Part shown: one piece after another, positions 12,068 to 24,328 of the stretch
Numbering within the stretch: position 1 is the stretch's first letter
How the letters are laid out: every line of letters starts with the position of its first letter
Origin: Argentina anserina
Lineage: Eukaryota; Streptophyta; Magnoliopsida; Rosales; Rosaceae
Reading direction: 5' to 3'
Assembly: GCF_933775445.1 (NCBI RefSeq)
Contig: NC_065877.1
Location: 24,924,001 to 24,988,000 of the forward strand
DNA: 64,000 bases
Notes under the pieces: generated by a model
Told to the model about the DNA's origin: nothing
What the model saw: the letters and a program-made list of their open reading frames with translations, nothing else
The model's database searches: none
Position numbers and translations under genes: made by a program

Positions 12068-15012
12068 TGTAACGACCCCAAAATTTTGAGCCTAAAACTC
12101 AAAATTTTAAAGTCGTTAAACACAAATAATCTCAAATAAACCGAAATCATTTAAGTGTAACAGCGGATCACATCTGAGTTTAAAATATAACTCAGTCAAG
12201 CCGATTATTACAAACCCAAATGATAATTCAACATATAACAAATGGAATTGTATAATCCTCACAACAACCTCACAAATAAAATCACACCAAATCTCACACA
12301 CAATCCACGCTGGAACCTCACCACGACTGGATGCGATCGACTTCGAGTTTTCGGAGTCGTCACTCAATCACCACTACTCAGCACCTGCGGAAGTATTCCC
12401 TACACCATTGAAATTGGTGCACCGGGATTGCAACACAAACCCGGTAAGCTTTACAGCTCGTATGAGTAAAATATTAAAATAACTCAAGTCTCATAAAAGA
12501 CACAACTCCACATCAACACAGTATAATGAAAAATCATGAGAAAACGAGCAACCCATCTGGTTACTCTAATACTTTCACAAAATGGTATCTAATGAGCGCT
12601 GGTACACATCCGTTACCCCTCACTTAGTATACCGCTGATGTTGGGTAACCACCCGCCACCCAACATCCAAAACAAGCTGAGTACCCATGATCAGATAACC
12701 ACCCGTTACCTCATGCAGTACTATGGCAGACAGACTAGAGCTCTAACTGTATCGTAACCTTCGCCCGGCCAAAGGCTAGGTTCCGACTTGCCTCACATGT
12801 ACAATAATCTCACATCATATTGTACCACACATCACGTCCGAAGACAAATCACAATATTTCACATTTTCCGTGATAAATCATGTACAATAATCACACATCA
12901 TATTGTACGTTTTAAAACTTTCACGATATATCCACAATAAAAATCATAACAGTATATTATATAGCAAACTATATATATTCGTACTTATTTACCATTTATA
13001 CAATATATACATAGTCCACTATATCCTATACATGTCATATTTCATAAACACCTGAAAATTACGTACGATAATCTCACATCATATCGTACCATTTAAATCA
13101 CACACATGCACAATTTTTCTGTCACCGAAATGACTATTTTAATTAATTAATAACAGTACGTAATTTAATGAACTATATATATATGTACTTATTACCATTA
13201 TACTGTATATATGTAGTCCACAAAATTATATACATGTTGTAATTCATCTGATAAACACACTTGTAAAAATGTTGAATCACCACGAAGGTAGATTCGTAAT
13301 TCAGTGAGATTTTACTCACCTTATTGACTTGAGCGTAATTCCACAATTCGCGATGCTAATTCCTTTCCTCGATTTAACGATCACCTTAAAAGAATAAGAA
13401 AAGAATTTAGAATCGTTTCGTAAACCTTTAAATGCCAAAACAGTAATATACGGTTACTGTTCAGCAATTTTGGTTTATGCGAAGTTACTGTTCACTGTTC
13501 ACTATTCACGGTTACTGTACAATACTCAATTAATACGTATTTTTGTACGTATAAATATTATATACGTATTTCTGTACGTATAAATATTAAATACGTATTT
13601 CTGTACGTATAAATATTAATACGTGTTTCTGTACGTATAAATATTCTATACGTATTTCTGTACGTATAAATATTAATACGTATTTCTGTACGTATAAATA
13701 TTATATACGTATTTCTGTACGTAAACGTACGATTTAATGTAAATACAAATTCAGTAAATAAAATTTACTAAGTTACCCTTTTTACAAAATTACTTTTTAC
13801 AATTACTGAAAGTAATTTATAATTACATTTACCGTAGGTAAAACTTAATTACATTTACCATACGTAAATAAAATTTACATTTACATTTTTACCGTTACAC
13901 AGTAAATTACCAAAATACCCTTTCAGTCAAAACTAATTACACCGCCTTACACGGCGGCGCGTGTGGCACACGCACCACCTCCGGCCGGCAGCGCGTGGGG
14001 CCCACGCGCCGGCGCCAACCAAGGCGCGTGTGATGCCACCGCCGCCGTGATTCTCTCCTCCTCCTCCTCCTCTTCCCTCCCACCACCATAGACCCCTCCT
14101 AAACCCGCCCACGCACTCCCACGCGCCGCCTCTAGGCGGCGGTAACCATCTATTCTATCCACCTCCGAATCCACCTCAAAACCTTCCTAGTACAAACACA
14201 AATACACAACCAACAAATCCAAAATCGAATTTAACCAACCCATACCTAAAACACGATTTGATTCGTTGATTGGATCGGATCGACCGTGTTTGGATCCCGA
14301 GAGCCACGCCGAGCTTCACGGTGTCGCCGGGACTGCGCCTTGCTTGTGGGGTGGTCGCATCGTGGTGGTGAAGTCACAGCTGTCGTCGGTGAGGAGCACC
14401 GTACTCGGAGGGCGGCGAATCGCAGGCGAGCCGAGAGGATGAGCGAGCGAGCAAATCCGTGTGAGGGAGAGGGAGGAAGTGACAGTGAGAGGGAGAGGGA
14501 GAGAGCGATCAGTGAGAGGAGAAGGGAGAGAGCAATCGGTGAGGGAAAGAGGGGGAGCGATCGGCGAGGGCGAGAGAGAACCGAGTGAGGGAGAGAAAGA
14601 GAAGTCGAGAGAGTGAGAGAGAAGAGAGCGGCGGGTTGAGGGTGAAAGGGTTTCCAAATATGGGAACCCTAGTTGCAACCAATTACTTATATACCCCCTC
14701 CCAAAATCGGAAACCAACTCCCGTCGTTAATAACTTTTACGTACGATGTCCGTTTCGAACGCGTCACATATCCACGAACTCGTATCAACGAGCTCTACAA
14801 CTTCCGTGAAGAAAGTTTTCGGAACCGAGCAACGGGTTAAAAGTCGATATAAACGTTCGGAAATGTAACGTTTTTTGAATTAAACGTTCCGATAACGTAT
14901 CCGTTACTCGTTTCATAACGTCGTAAACAATCTCATCCATTCTAATTAAATTTCACAACTTAATAAAATTAAATTCAATTTTGAATATTGTTTGAAAACG
15001 AGGGTTATTACA
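12068..15012 (-). repeat. Right LTR (5' LTR of the element), 2945 bp
   Basis: Near-identical partner of 5636-8585. Its minus-strand promoter would drive the element toward the left, antisense to the ankyrin gene it sits in. Confidence 0.92.
13533..13730. repeat. Tandem repeat of about 27 bp inside the right LTR
   Basis: Same array and same length as at 7103-7300, with no unit gained or lost. For an array this prone to slippage, that also points to a young insertion. Confidence 0.85.
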
Positions 15013-15017
15013 ATACT
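15013..15017. repeat. Target-site duplication ATACT, right copy
   Basis: Follows the CA end of the right LTR and matches 5631-5635. The gene frame resumes at 15018. Confidence 0.9.
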
Positions 15018-15549
15018 AGTTTCAATTTTGATCGCAACGGTCACTTTTGCAGCTGGCATTAGTCCCCCGGGTGGTGTTAATCAAGAAGGACTTATGCAAG
15101 GGAAGTCAATAGCAGGAACCACAACTGCTTTCAAGGTGTTTGAAATAAGCAACTACATCGCACTATTCACATCACTTTCGATAGTGGTTGTTCTTGTGAG
15201 TATCATTCCATATCGGAGAAAGGTACTGATAAGATTGTTGAGTTTTTCACACAAGGTAATGTGGGTGGCTGTGGCGTTCATGGCAACAGGATTTGTTTCA
15301 GCCACATTGGTTATCATGCCACAAGATCAGATGAATGATTTGTTGTTTATAGTCCTTTTGACTATAAGCATTGGAATTCTTGGGACAGTTTTCATTGGTT
15401 TAGGTGTTATGCTAGTGGTTCATTGGCTGCGAAAGTCGAAGTGGAGGAAGAGAAGAAGAGAAGCTGGAAATGCTAATGAGGATCCTGAACTGGGAAGCCA
15501 AAATTCTGATGTTGATAGCACCTACAATCAAGGGTATCATTCATATTAA

Positions 15550-16640
15550 ACGCCTTCACCTCCCAAATGGTTTCTGGTTTTCGCTTTCCTTCTCTTCATT
15601 TGAACCAGTATGGCCAATCATGATTTTGTTTATTCTTTTATCAAAGATATATTTTGATTATAAGGCAATTCTCATAACCAAGAGGCTAGATGTGGCTTCT
15701 TCATAAACCTTTGCTTGATGGAAGCAAAGGAAAGAAAAAAAAAGAACCCAACTACAAATGAAACCAGGGTTGTTGATACAAATCAATTCCATCACTGGAT
15801 TTATTTCAACTTCTACTCTCTAGTTCCAACGACAGATAAACTCGAGCAGCTGTATAGCAATGTATTGCTTCAGATATTTAGGTTCATGAAATATGGGCCG
15901 TCCATAGTCAAATCTTATTCAAAGTTGTTGATAGCTGAGATCATGTTCATGGCAACAGTTTCTACTTGTATAATTTGGCAATAGCATTCACTCAAGCAAA
16001 AGACCGCTTTGTGCGAAAATATACTGCAGCTTTCAACTTTCCTCCATCGACCATCCCTCACAACTGATCCTATACCAACTCAGTCAAAAGCTCCGTCTTC
16101 AATTTCAACCTTGTATGGGCCTGGCATCCAAGCTCTCTGGCTGTGTAGGAGCTAACACAGCTGTTCACTTCCTCCAGAATGCACACCTTCCGTAGCATAG
16201 CACACCACATCCTTTGTAACACTTTCATCGCACCCGACAATCTGTTTCAGAATTTTTTTGTTGTTGAAGTTGCAGCATGGAAGTACTGTGCAGCATGTGC
16301 TCACCTTCTCCTTTCTGCTGCAGCATGGTGTTAACACCATTTTCTTAGTTTTAATCCATGCATATGTATGTCTTGTAAAGTGTTTTAGGTAGTTTGTTTT
16401 CTCTTCTATACTTGTATGAATTCAAGTTGTATTCTTCTTCTTCTATTATTCATTCAATACAAGAAAGAAAAATTGCTCCATCTGTTATGGTTTTCAATAA
16501 ATTTCCATCAAGAGTTAATCTATGCCGGCCTCAATTGCCAGCAGCTCATCAGGAAGCAAAGGAAAGCCAATTATCCTGCTGCTGTGCTATGACACAAAAT
16601 GGCACGTTTCTATCTAGTTTAGGTGTGGACCTCATTAAAA
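15550..16640. other. Intergenic, no gene recognised
   Basis: This starts with the probable 3' UTR of copy 2. An 89-codon frame at 15715-15984 (+) and a Cys-rich 62-codon frame at 16152-16340 (-) resemble nothing I know. Confidence 0.4.
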
Positions 16641-16642
16641 AC

Positions 16643-17005
16643 CACGGTTCTAAAAAACGCTAGGCGCTAGTGGGGCGGATTGCCGGGGACTAACGCCTAG
16701 AGGACAAATCGGGGGCCTAGGCGGTTTGTATTTTTAATTATTTTTAATTTTTATATGACATATAAAAATTAAAATAACATTAAAATAGGTATTTGAATGA
16801 TCCAAAATAAAAAAATATACTGAAAATAATCAAAATATAGATAAAACTGCCCATAACCCGCCTAGAACACGCCTAGAAACCATCCCGACCCGCACAGAAA
16901 ACGCCCAGAACAGGCCTAGAATCCGCCCAGGACCCGCCTAGGAAATTTTTTTGACAAAAACGCCTTGACATATCCGATTAGGCAAAATTGGAACGGGGGG
17001 GGGGT
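16643..17005. repeat. TE-like repeat with short GC-rich internal repeats
   Basis: Contains many copies of CGCCTAG/CCGCCTAGAA-type words. The ends are roughly inverted: ACGGTTCTAAAAAACGCTAG on the left resembles the reverse of the GCAAAATTGGAACGGG region on the right, followed by a G run near 16996. It looks like a degenerate non-autonomous DNA transposon, but I could not fix ends or a target duplication. Confidence 0.35.
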
Positions 17006-17729
17006 GTTTAGAACATTTCATAGATCTAATTTTTGATACAAACCCAAAGACCATCATCGAGCCGGAGAGCACCTCTATAGTCTTCCTCACGTCATCGATC
17101 GACAACACCGCCATAGAACTAACGTGAACACCACTCTTAGAAGAGTAGCACTGTCATATAACCCAGCTCCTATTGAAAATAGCAATACGACCGCTACTGT
17201 ATCATATAGGCCTGCCCCATCGACCCAATAGCTCCTATCCAGTGTTATTGCTTTGCAGGTAACAAGTGAGGCGACAACGGTTCGATTCATAAACAGTTCT
17301 CAAGTCGGCCCGGGTTTCTCTGTAAAAAAACAGAGCCCCATGCTAGCAACCTTTGTCGTAGTGTGGTGAAACATTTTGTTTGGGAAACTCAATACCATTA
17401 TACTTATAAATTTACTCTTTACATTAGCCGTGAGGGTTGTGTTAATAGTTTACACACACTGTAAAATGGCACAAGATTTAAAAACGCACCCATTTCTAAT
17501 ATGGGTAAATTCCTCCTATGGTACTTCATGTATGACTACTTGAATAATTTGGTATCTGATATATGAAAACGAACAATTTAGTATCTGAAGTTCTCAATTG
17601 CATTCCTTTTTGGTACTTATGTCAGTTTTGATCTTATTTTCAGGATATTTTCGTAATTCTAATTATAAACTCCTTAAAACCACACTTAAATTCATTTTAA
17701 TCTATTATTCCCAAATTACCTCACAATTA
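17006..17729. other. Intergenic, no gene recognised
   Basis: No credible frame. 17040-17300 looks repeat-derived but cannot be assigned. Confidence 0.35.
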
Positions 17730-17746
17730 TCTTTAAAAGTTTGATA

Positions 17747-18854
17747 GATATGAAACCTAGCAGTGCTCTGCTAGGGTTAATGGGTGGCGGCCATTGGTGG
17801 CTTAATCATTCAGGCAAATTCCCTTATTCTCATGGGGGAACACAGATTGGTTTTGAAAATCACTGGCGTCATCAGCGAGGTGTTGGGGAGTTCTCTCTCG
17901 ACTCTAGGAGAGGGCTTTGTCAGTTTCTGGGCAGTCGACGGAGCAAGGCAGGGTTGCAGCTTTTTGGGTGGCGGCGATGAAGATCTGGGTCGGTGAAGAT
18001 CTAATCGGTGGTATTGGACCCGGTTATGGGATCCAGGCCATCATCGTTGTCATGCCAGAGTAGTAGATTGGTGGTTGGGTTGGCTGCGGGTTGTGCGATG
18101 CTCAATTTCGGCGAGGTTGGTCTTGGGACCTCGGTTGGCTAGCCATTGGTGGCGGTCTACAACTCCAACTGTGAGGATTTTGTTGTTGGGTGCATCAGTG
18201 GGTGAAGCTGCTTCATGTGGCGATGCCTGGGCCCCCAAATGGTGGGGCGGACTGGAGAAGTTGGTGCGGCGTCAGTGGTACTTCTCGGAGTGCAGGCTAA
18301 AGTCTCGATCGGCAGCAGCATATTTGCCTTGGGTGCCTTATTATGGCTTTGGACTGTTGTATGACTTTGGGCTAATATGGGCCAAGTTGGGGAGTGGGTT
18401 TGACACTCAAGGCCAATCCACACTTGGGCTCGGATTTGGGACCCAAGAAGTTAGTGTTGGTCGATATGGCATCTGATCCTTCTTGGATTGGTGGCATCGA
18501 TATGTGTTACGTGTGGTGTTTCATTCTAGGGTTTGTATCATTGAAATTGCTTGGGTTTATGCTCGGTATTTTCATATGGTTCCTCGGTGGCCCCATAGGG
18601 CGTTCCATGTTTATGGTGCACTCTTTCACTTTACACTTTCCTTGGTGACTAGCTCCTCTGGTTCCTTGGTAACTCTTGCTTGGGAGTTTATTCTTATGGT
18701 TTCAACATAGAATTTGCTTGAATATTAGTCTTTGTTCAAAGATTGTAGTAATTTTGCATATTTAAATTTTAACGTAGTCTGGATTAGCGGGTGGAATGTG
18801 TCCATGCTATAACCTACTCATGATCTATAAAGCTGTCTTTGACTCCAAAAAAAA
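17747..18854 (+). mobile_element. Non-LTR retroelement insertion with poly(A) and 17-bp target duplication
   Basis: The insert is flanked by TCTTTAAAAGTTTGATA (17730-17746) and TCTTTTAAAGTTTGATA (18855-18871), 17 bp with one mismatch. Its right end is an A run (18847-18854). A variable long target duplication with a 3' A tail is the mark of L1-type reverse transcription. The first half is G-rich (GGTGG, GGCGG words) like plant LINE 5' leaders. The overlapping frames in it (up to 133 codons) have no reverse transcriptase or endonuclease, so it is non-autonomous or deleted. Confidence 0.7.
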
Positions 18855-19147
18855 TCTTTTAAAGTTTGATAAGGATCTACTATGTATATATCGAAATATA
18901 AGTCTTCTTAATATAGTTATGACATCCAATAAAAACAGACAATTTATTTGTAATTTATTTTCAAGGACTAATCATTTTATAGTACTTTTGTAGTAATTAT
19001 ACTAATATTTTATTTTGATATATGCGTAGTGGATATGGAGGACATATACTTGTATTTTAGAGATAAGTGAGAGACAATTTGGTGATGATAAGAAAATATG
19101 AATTACAATATAAAATTAAAAAATTAAAAAACAAAAATATTAAAACT

Positions 19148-19172
19148 GAATATATATATATATATATATATA
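19148..19172. repeat. TA microsatellite
   Basis: A simple run of TA dinucleotides in an AT-rich intergenic stretch upstream of the neurochondrin-like pseudogene. Confidence 0.85.
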
Positions 19173-19471
19173 TGACTACCACTCTACCAGCCTATTTTCA
19201 TATATCAGAATTATCTAAATAGAGATACATCAAGTACGTACCGCATAAAGAATTTACCGTTCTAATACGATAGCAAGTACCTTATCTGTTTCCAATTCCT
19301 AACAGGAGGGCAAAGGCCAAAGGACACCGTATCCCTTCCTAATACGATAGGAAAACAAAACTCTACAATCCAAAAAAAAAAAACCCTGCAAAACCTACTC
19401 TCTCTTTTTTTGGGCAAACCAAAACCTACTCCCTTTGATCTCTTCGATCCCCGGCCACCTTTGAGTCACCG

Positions 19472-21149
19472 ATGGCTTCACAACAAGACACCCAATCTCC
19501 GCCGCTGGTCCACGACAGCTTAAAACTACTGACCTCCGACACAGACCACCATCGCCTCGCCGGCCTTGACCTCCTCACCCAATTCTGCAATACCAACGAC
19601 CTCTCCTCTCTCCTCACTCTCCACCAAACCCTCCCTCCCCACTTTCTCGACCACCTCCTGCGCAAAGTCGCCGCCCTAAAAAACGACGTCGTTTTACGCC
19701 TCTCAATCACCTCCCTCGCCGTCTTCTGCCGCGTCCCTCAAATCGCCGCCGCCAACGACGCCGTTCCTAAGATCCCACTCGTCCTCAAACTCATCTCAAC
19801 TTCTCAAGAATCAAACCCGATTCTCCATGAATGCTATGAGTTTCTTCACTTGGTTTCTACAGCTTCCGATAAGGGAGCCATCACCCTGTTCAACTCCGCC
19901 GGCTTCATCAAATTGCTGGCTTCTCATACACCGATATTACCCCCACAATGTTGCTATGAAGCTTGTGCAGTAAACTGGTGTTTCTTGATGTGTACGCGCG
20001 GCGGAGCTCCCAGTGATTGTGGCTACATTGGCTAGGCACTTTGCTATGTCGTACAATGCCGCGAAGCTCGGGTGCTTAAGGATGAAAAGTGGCCGAATTA
20101 TATGCGTGACGGTGTTGTGGCGATTCTGCAGAACCATGTTGGAGCCAATGAGAAGCTGGAGGCGCTTGTTTTGGCTGAGGGGATGGTGTGGATTTTCGGG
20201 GAGGGGTGGTTGATAGGGGAGGTAGATAATGTAGGTGAAGTAGCTGATGGTGAGATGAAAGAGGATGTTCCTGCTGACAGGTGCTTGGTGCTTGTTATGG
20301 CGCAATTGAGAGTTGAGGTTGCTGTTCTGTTGGAGGCACTTGCCTATTTGAGAAATAGAGGAAGTAAGAATTTGAAAGCGTCGCACACTGGTGAGACGGC
20401 TTGTTCAAAGAAAAGGAGTGTGGCTGTTGTGTATTCCTTGCTTGAGAAGATAATTAATTTGATGCTTGTGTGAATATGATTAAAGACCTTGATCGATGAG
20501 ACAGTTGGTGTGGTTCTGGAGTACTTAAAGGATGCAAAGGAACATGGAGAGAAGAAGGGGAATGATCTTCTCGCTGCGGTGAGGAAAATTGGGAGATATG
20601 TTGCAGAAACTCCTGTTGCATCAGATGCATGCGAAGACAAGATTGGAGAGCTTTTAGGGTATATGCTCTCGAGTCTCGATTGAGGGTGATGATGAACCAA
20701 GAGGACCCTTCCACTCGGTATGCTATATTTGCTTCCAATGCTGTCCCGAATGACAGTAGACATTGGAGGATGTATAGCTTTGGTTTCTTTTGGAGGTCAT
20801 AACACTGTTGTTGATTGCCTTGTAAGATTGATTAGGCAGCATAATCGTTATATAGGGAGCGGAATCAGCGGATAATGGCTGCATCTATTTTGCATGGGAG
20901 ACCATCTTGAATCTTCTGTCAAACAAAGTGCCTGTGCCTTTGGATCACTCAACTGCTGTTAACCTATTGAAAGCATTGGCTTATTGGATAGAAAGCACAC
21001 ATGATGACTCGTCAATTGTTCAGATGGCTTCAAGAGTTTGTGCACGGTTGTTGGATTTTACATCGCAGAAGGCTCTTCTTAAGAATCCTGACTTTGACAA
21101 TAACTCTCTTGATAGAGTGTTTCGGCTGATTGCAAAAAGCATGGCTTGA
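19472..21149 (+). pseudogene. Neurochondrin-family pseudogene
   Basis: The first frame (19472-20035) reads MASQQDTQSPPLVHDSLKLL and continues as an armadillo-like helical protein that I recognise, from memory, as the plant neurochondrin family (like At4g32050). It breaks near 19960. Later pieces are in other frames: 20072-20473 (EKWPNYMRDGVVAILQNHVG, AQLRVEVAVLLEALAYLRN), 20489-20683 (DETVGVVLEYLKDAKEH, GRYVAETPVASDACED) and 20907-21149 (LLKALAYWIESTHDDSSIV, LDFTSQKALLKNPDFDN). The pieces are in the right order but joined by at least three frame changes and apparent deletions. No normal splice sites explain all the breaks. I call it a decayed copy; a badly assembled live gene is the alternative. 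Confidence 0.7.
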
Positions 21150-22999
21150 TAGGATACAAAAATCTGATAAATGCTCCAAGTAGATATTCTTCTTGGTATT
21201 ATTACGTAAACTACAAGTTTTGGTTGGATTCTGACCAGGAATTTAGGAGAAACAAATGGTTATACTTTTATTTTGTGCCACATTCTAAGGGTCCTTACTT
21301 TTCTTTTGTTCTAACAGAATACTGTATTTTACAACCGCAGAACAAGCTATCTACAACCTCAGATCTTATTTTGATAGGCCATTTGTTATTTCTTGGTATC
21401 TATATATAAGTTGTAAACAAGTGATGCTCTTTTCAAATTTTTCTTTTCCTTTTTCTTTTGTGTGTTGTGATCATGTGATTTCATTTTTGTGTGATGTGTT
21501 CGTTATCAGGTCATTGGCTGTGAAGATCAATGTGGAGAAAGAAAATGGAGGTTTATAATTCTATATACAGTATCTGAGATCGGAAGCCTAGACTCAGATG
21601 ATGATAGCATCAACAGTTTGCGATGCTAATAATGATGCATATCTTGACTCTTTTAGCTACCAATGGAGAGGTAAGAGTTTAAATTACTTCAGTATTTTGA
21701 TTCTAGTCACTGTTATTGTGAGCTGTGGTTGTCTTCACTAATCGTAGTGTTCAACCATTTCCAGTTGGTCTGTTTTGTACTCTACATTCTCGGTCTTAAA
21801 CTTCCAAAGCACATCTTCTCTAGAAAGCTATTGATCAAGTTTAAATTGTTGAGTGAGCTGATTAACCTATGTGTAGCTTGGCAAAGACGTCAGAGGTACT
21901 GGTGGTCTCAATTCTCGTAAAGGAGGACGTACTGGTTATACACCAATACCAGAGTCATGTATGTAAATACAAAGCAGTGGTCAGTCAAGAACATACTAAA
22001 TGATTGAACTTGTGGAATTCTGCAAGTGAAAGATTATTGCTTAAGCAACAAGGTTTGACAAAGTCAACCAATCCCTTCAGCTGCAGAATTTGCACTCCTA
22101 TATACATTTTCTGAAATGTCTGGCCTAGACTGATATAAGAGAACCATAAAATATACACAAGGATCTAAGATAGAACAATATCCAGAAATTGTGGAATGGG
22201 CGTCGACATTCTATCAACATCAGGCCAACCTGAATTTTATCAATCTACAGAGCCTGAATTTCATTAGATTAGAGTAAGCATTATAAGAATTTTAACATGG
22301 CATATACATTTTTATGGTGCATAAATGCATCGTTCTTTCAACTTGAGCAAATTTTGCCTTGAAGGACATGTACATCAAGGTTTGGTACAAACGAGGGAAT
22401 CTTTTAGTCGACAAATAGAACACAACTGGTATGATTGGCAAAATGCAGCACTACATAATCAGGAAGTTTCCTAGAGTAGGTGATGAAAGACTTGACTGTC
22501 GGGAATAAGTCATAGAAGACCAGGTTTAATCCTCATTTCCAGTAGCTCGTTGTCACGTTCTGTCCCAGTCATTACCATATAGTAAACCAGGATGAATCAC
22601 TAACTCTCAGTAGTTTATTTTTCTTTTTCTTTTCCCAGTCATCACCACGTAGTAAACCACGTTCTTTATTGATTGAGTTAAGAACTAGCAAACTTAGCTT
22701 CATTTTCTGATCAAAAAAAAGTTGTACAGATTAATTGTTGAATTATCTTATCCCATATTCCTTGGAGATACTTGATTACCATATTCCTTGAAAATACCTA
22801 GTACTTTGGGGTGAATAGTCCCCTTGAATATTCACAGTTACATCCATGCATCATGTACATATTCCTGATTCAGTCAAATATTCGTGTAAATTTCCAATTT
22901 TTATCAAAAATTCCCAAGAACTTGCCGTGCATGAATAGAGCTTGCAAAAACGTGCAATTTACGTTTTGAAGCCTACTCCACTCAATCCACTGCCCTTTA
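21150..22999. other. Intergenic between pseudogene and ankyrin copy 3
   Basis: Short stretches at about 21511-21570 and 21875-21960 read like exon scraps (for example GTGGLNSRKGGRTGYTPIPE), but I cannot assign them. The rest is AT-rich with no gene. Confidence 0.35.
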
Positions 23000-23009
23000 C
23001 TATATATAG
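23000..23009 (+). promoter_or_regulatory. Probable TATA box of ankyrin copy 3
   Basis: CTATATATAG lies about 105 bases upstream of the ATG at 23110, in a pyrimidine-rich context, a normal plant TATA position for a 5' UTR of about 70-75 bases. Confidence 0.5.
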
Positions 23010-23109
23010 TCATTGTACTCTATCGTACAACACCGTACCCCCTAATTCTTGAGCCTAGTCAAAAGAACAGATCGACAACAAAGTGTATGTTCCAACGTTG
23101 AAGCCTTAA

Positions 23110-24289
23110 ATGGATCCGAGGCTTTTAGTGTGCATTAGCAGCAACAACATTCCTGAATTTCTCGACTTACTTCATGAAAATGAAGGAATATTTTCACAAA
23201 GAACAGCTGATTCCTTCAACACAGTTCTACACCTCGCTTCAAAACTGGGACACACTGACATGGTCCTGGAAATTATTAAGTTATTCCCTGAATTTGTTGC
23301 TGCTGAAAACATGTACCTTGAGACTCCAGTTCATGAAGCTTGTCGCCTTGGAAATGCCAACATCTTGAAGCTGCTATTAGAAGCCAATCCTCAAGCAGCA
23401 TGTAAGCTCAATATTCAAAAAAAGAGTGCTTTGTTTCTAGCTTGCAGTTTTGGCCATCTTGATGCAGTCAATCTCCTATTGAATCAGCCTTGGATTGAGA
23501 CCTTAGAGGATGTTGGGCTTGATCAAACATGCATTCATGTTGCGGCATCTAACGGACACACAGGTATAGCTAATAGCTGTAAATCTCTCGTAGCTGATTT
23601 TATGCATCGATACTCTTTCTTATATCATTGCATGAAACTATATATTGTGTCACTGCTTTTTAACTGTCTTGCAAAATATAATAATGATGTGATTGTGCAG
23701 ATATTGTTAGAGAGATACTAAACATCTGCCCTAACTATGCTCAAAAGGCTGATGACAATGGAAATTCACCCTTGCACTATGCTTGCAACAAAGGGCATAG
23801 AGAAATAACCTGGTTACTCCTACGCCGTGATGTCAATCTGGCCTTGCAGTATAACAACAACGGTTATACACCTCTGCACTTGGCAGCCATATATGGAAAG
23901 ATATCAGTCCTTGAAGACTTCGCATTGAAAGCACCAGCGGCTTTTCATTATCTCACAAAAGAAGAGGAGACAATATTTCATCTGACTGTGAGATACGGCA
24001 ATTATCAAGCTTTGTTATTCTTGGTGCGTGTTGCTAACAGTACTAATCTCCTTCACTGTCAAGATCGATACGGTAACACTATCTTGCACCTTGCTGTTTA
24101 TGGAGCGCGTTATGAGGTATGATCTTTTAACTTTCTTAACTAAAGTAATTGAGAAGATATTTATCAAAAGTGATTATTGAAGCAGAATCTGCAATTGTAG
24201 TAAAATATATACAAATTAAATGCCACAGCTTTATCAGCTACATATCTAAGCATCATTCTTGAATCTTTTAACTAAGTTTAATGGAGATA

Positions 24290-24328
<39 letters not shown>

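Larger units (their letters stand above)
5636..15012 (-). mobile_element. Ty3/Gypsy chromovirus-derived LTR retrotransposon, non-autonomous, 9377 bp
   Basis: The element has two nearly identical LTRs (5636-8585 and 12068-15012), TG...CA ends and a 5-bp target duplication. It lies on the minus strand: the sequence next to the right LTR, read in reverse, gives TTGGTATCAGAGCC, a primer-binding site for initiator tRNA-Met, and the sequence next to the left LTR, read in reverse, gives the polypurine tract AAGGGGGG. The 3482-bp interior has no long frame, but minus-strand remnants of gag, integrase C-terminus and chromodomain are legible in the normal order. Long LTRs, this PPT context and the chromodomain suggest the Tekay/Del chromovirus clade. 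An intact member would have a longer interior, so this copy is probably mobilised in trans. Only about five substitutions plus short indels separate the LTRs by eye, so the insertion is recent. Confidence 0.9.
3650..15549 (+). pseudogene. Ankyrin-PGG membrane protein, copy 2, interrupted by an LTR retrotransposon
   Basis: Exons are 3650-4106, 4255-4670, 4929-5635 and, after the insertion, 15018-15549; introns are GT-AG. Ankyrin repeats fill exons 1-2 and the start of exon 3 ([54 protein letters not shown]). A Ser/Pro linker follows, then the PGG domain (ISPPGGVNQEG at 15057-15089) with four membrane segments and a GYHSY end. The element at 5636-15012 sits inside the first membrane segment. 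Removing it with one target-site copy leaves one open frame of 704 codons including the stop, so no other lesion is visible. As it stands, translation runs into the LTR and stops at 5655-5657, giving about 533 aa without the membrane part. The ATG at 3650 was chosen because MEFSILEAIERKD aligns with the starts of copies 3 and 4; an in-frame upstream extension exists. Confidence 0.85.

Noticed and set aside
17741..18710. Overlapping frames of up to 133 codons in the non-LTR insertion
   Set aside because: No recognisable domain; the region is best explained by the insertion with its target duplication and A tail.
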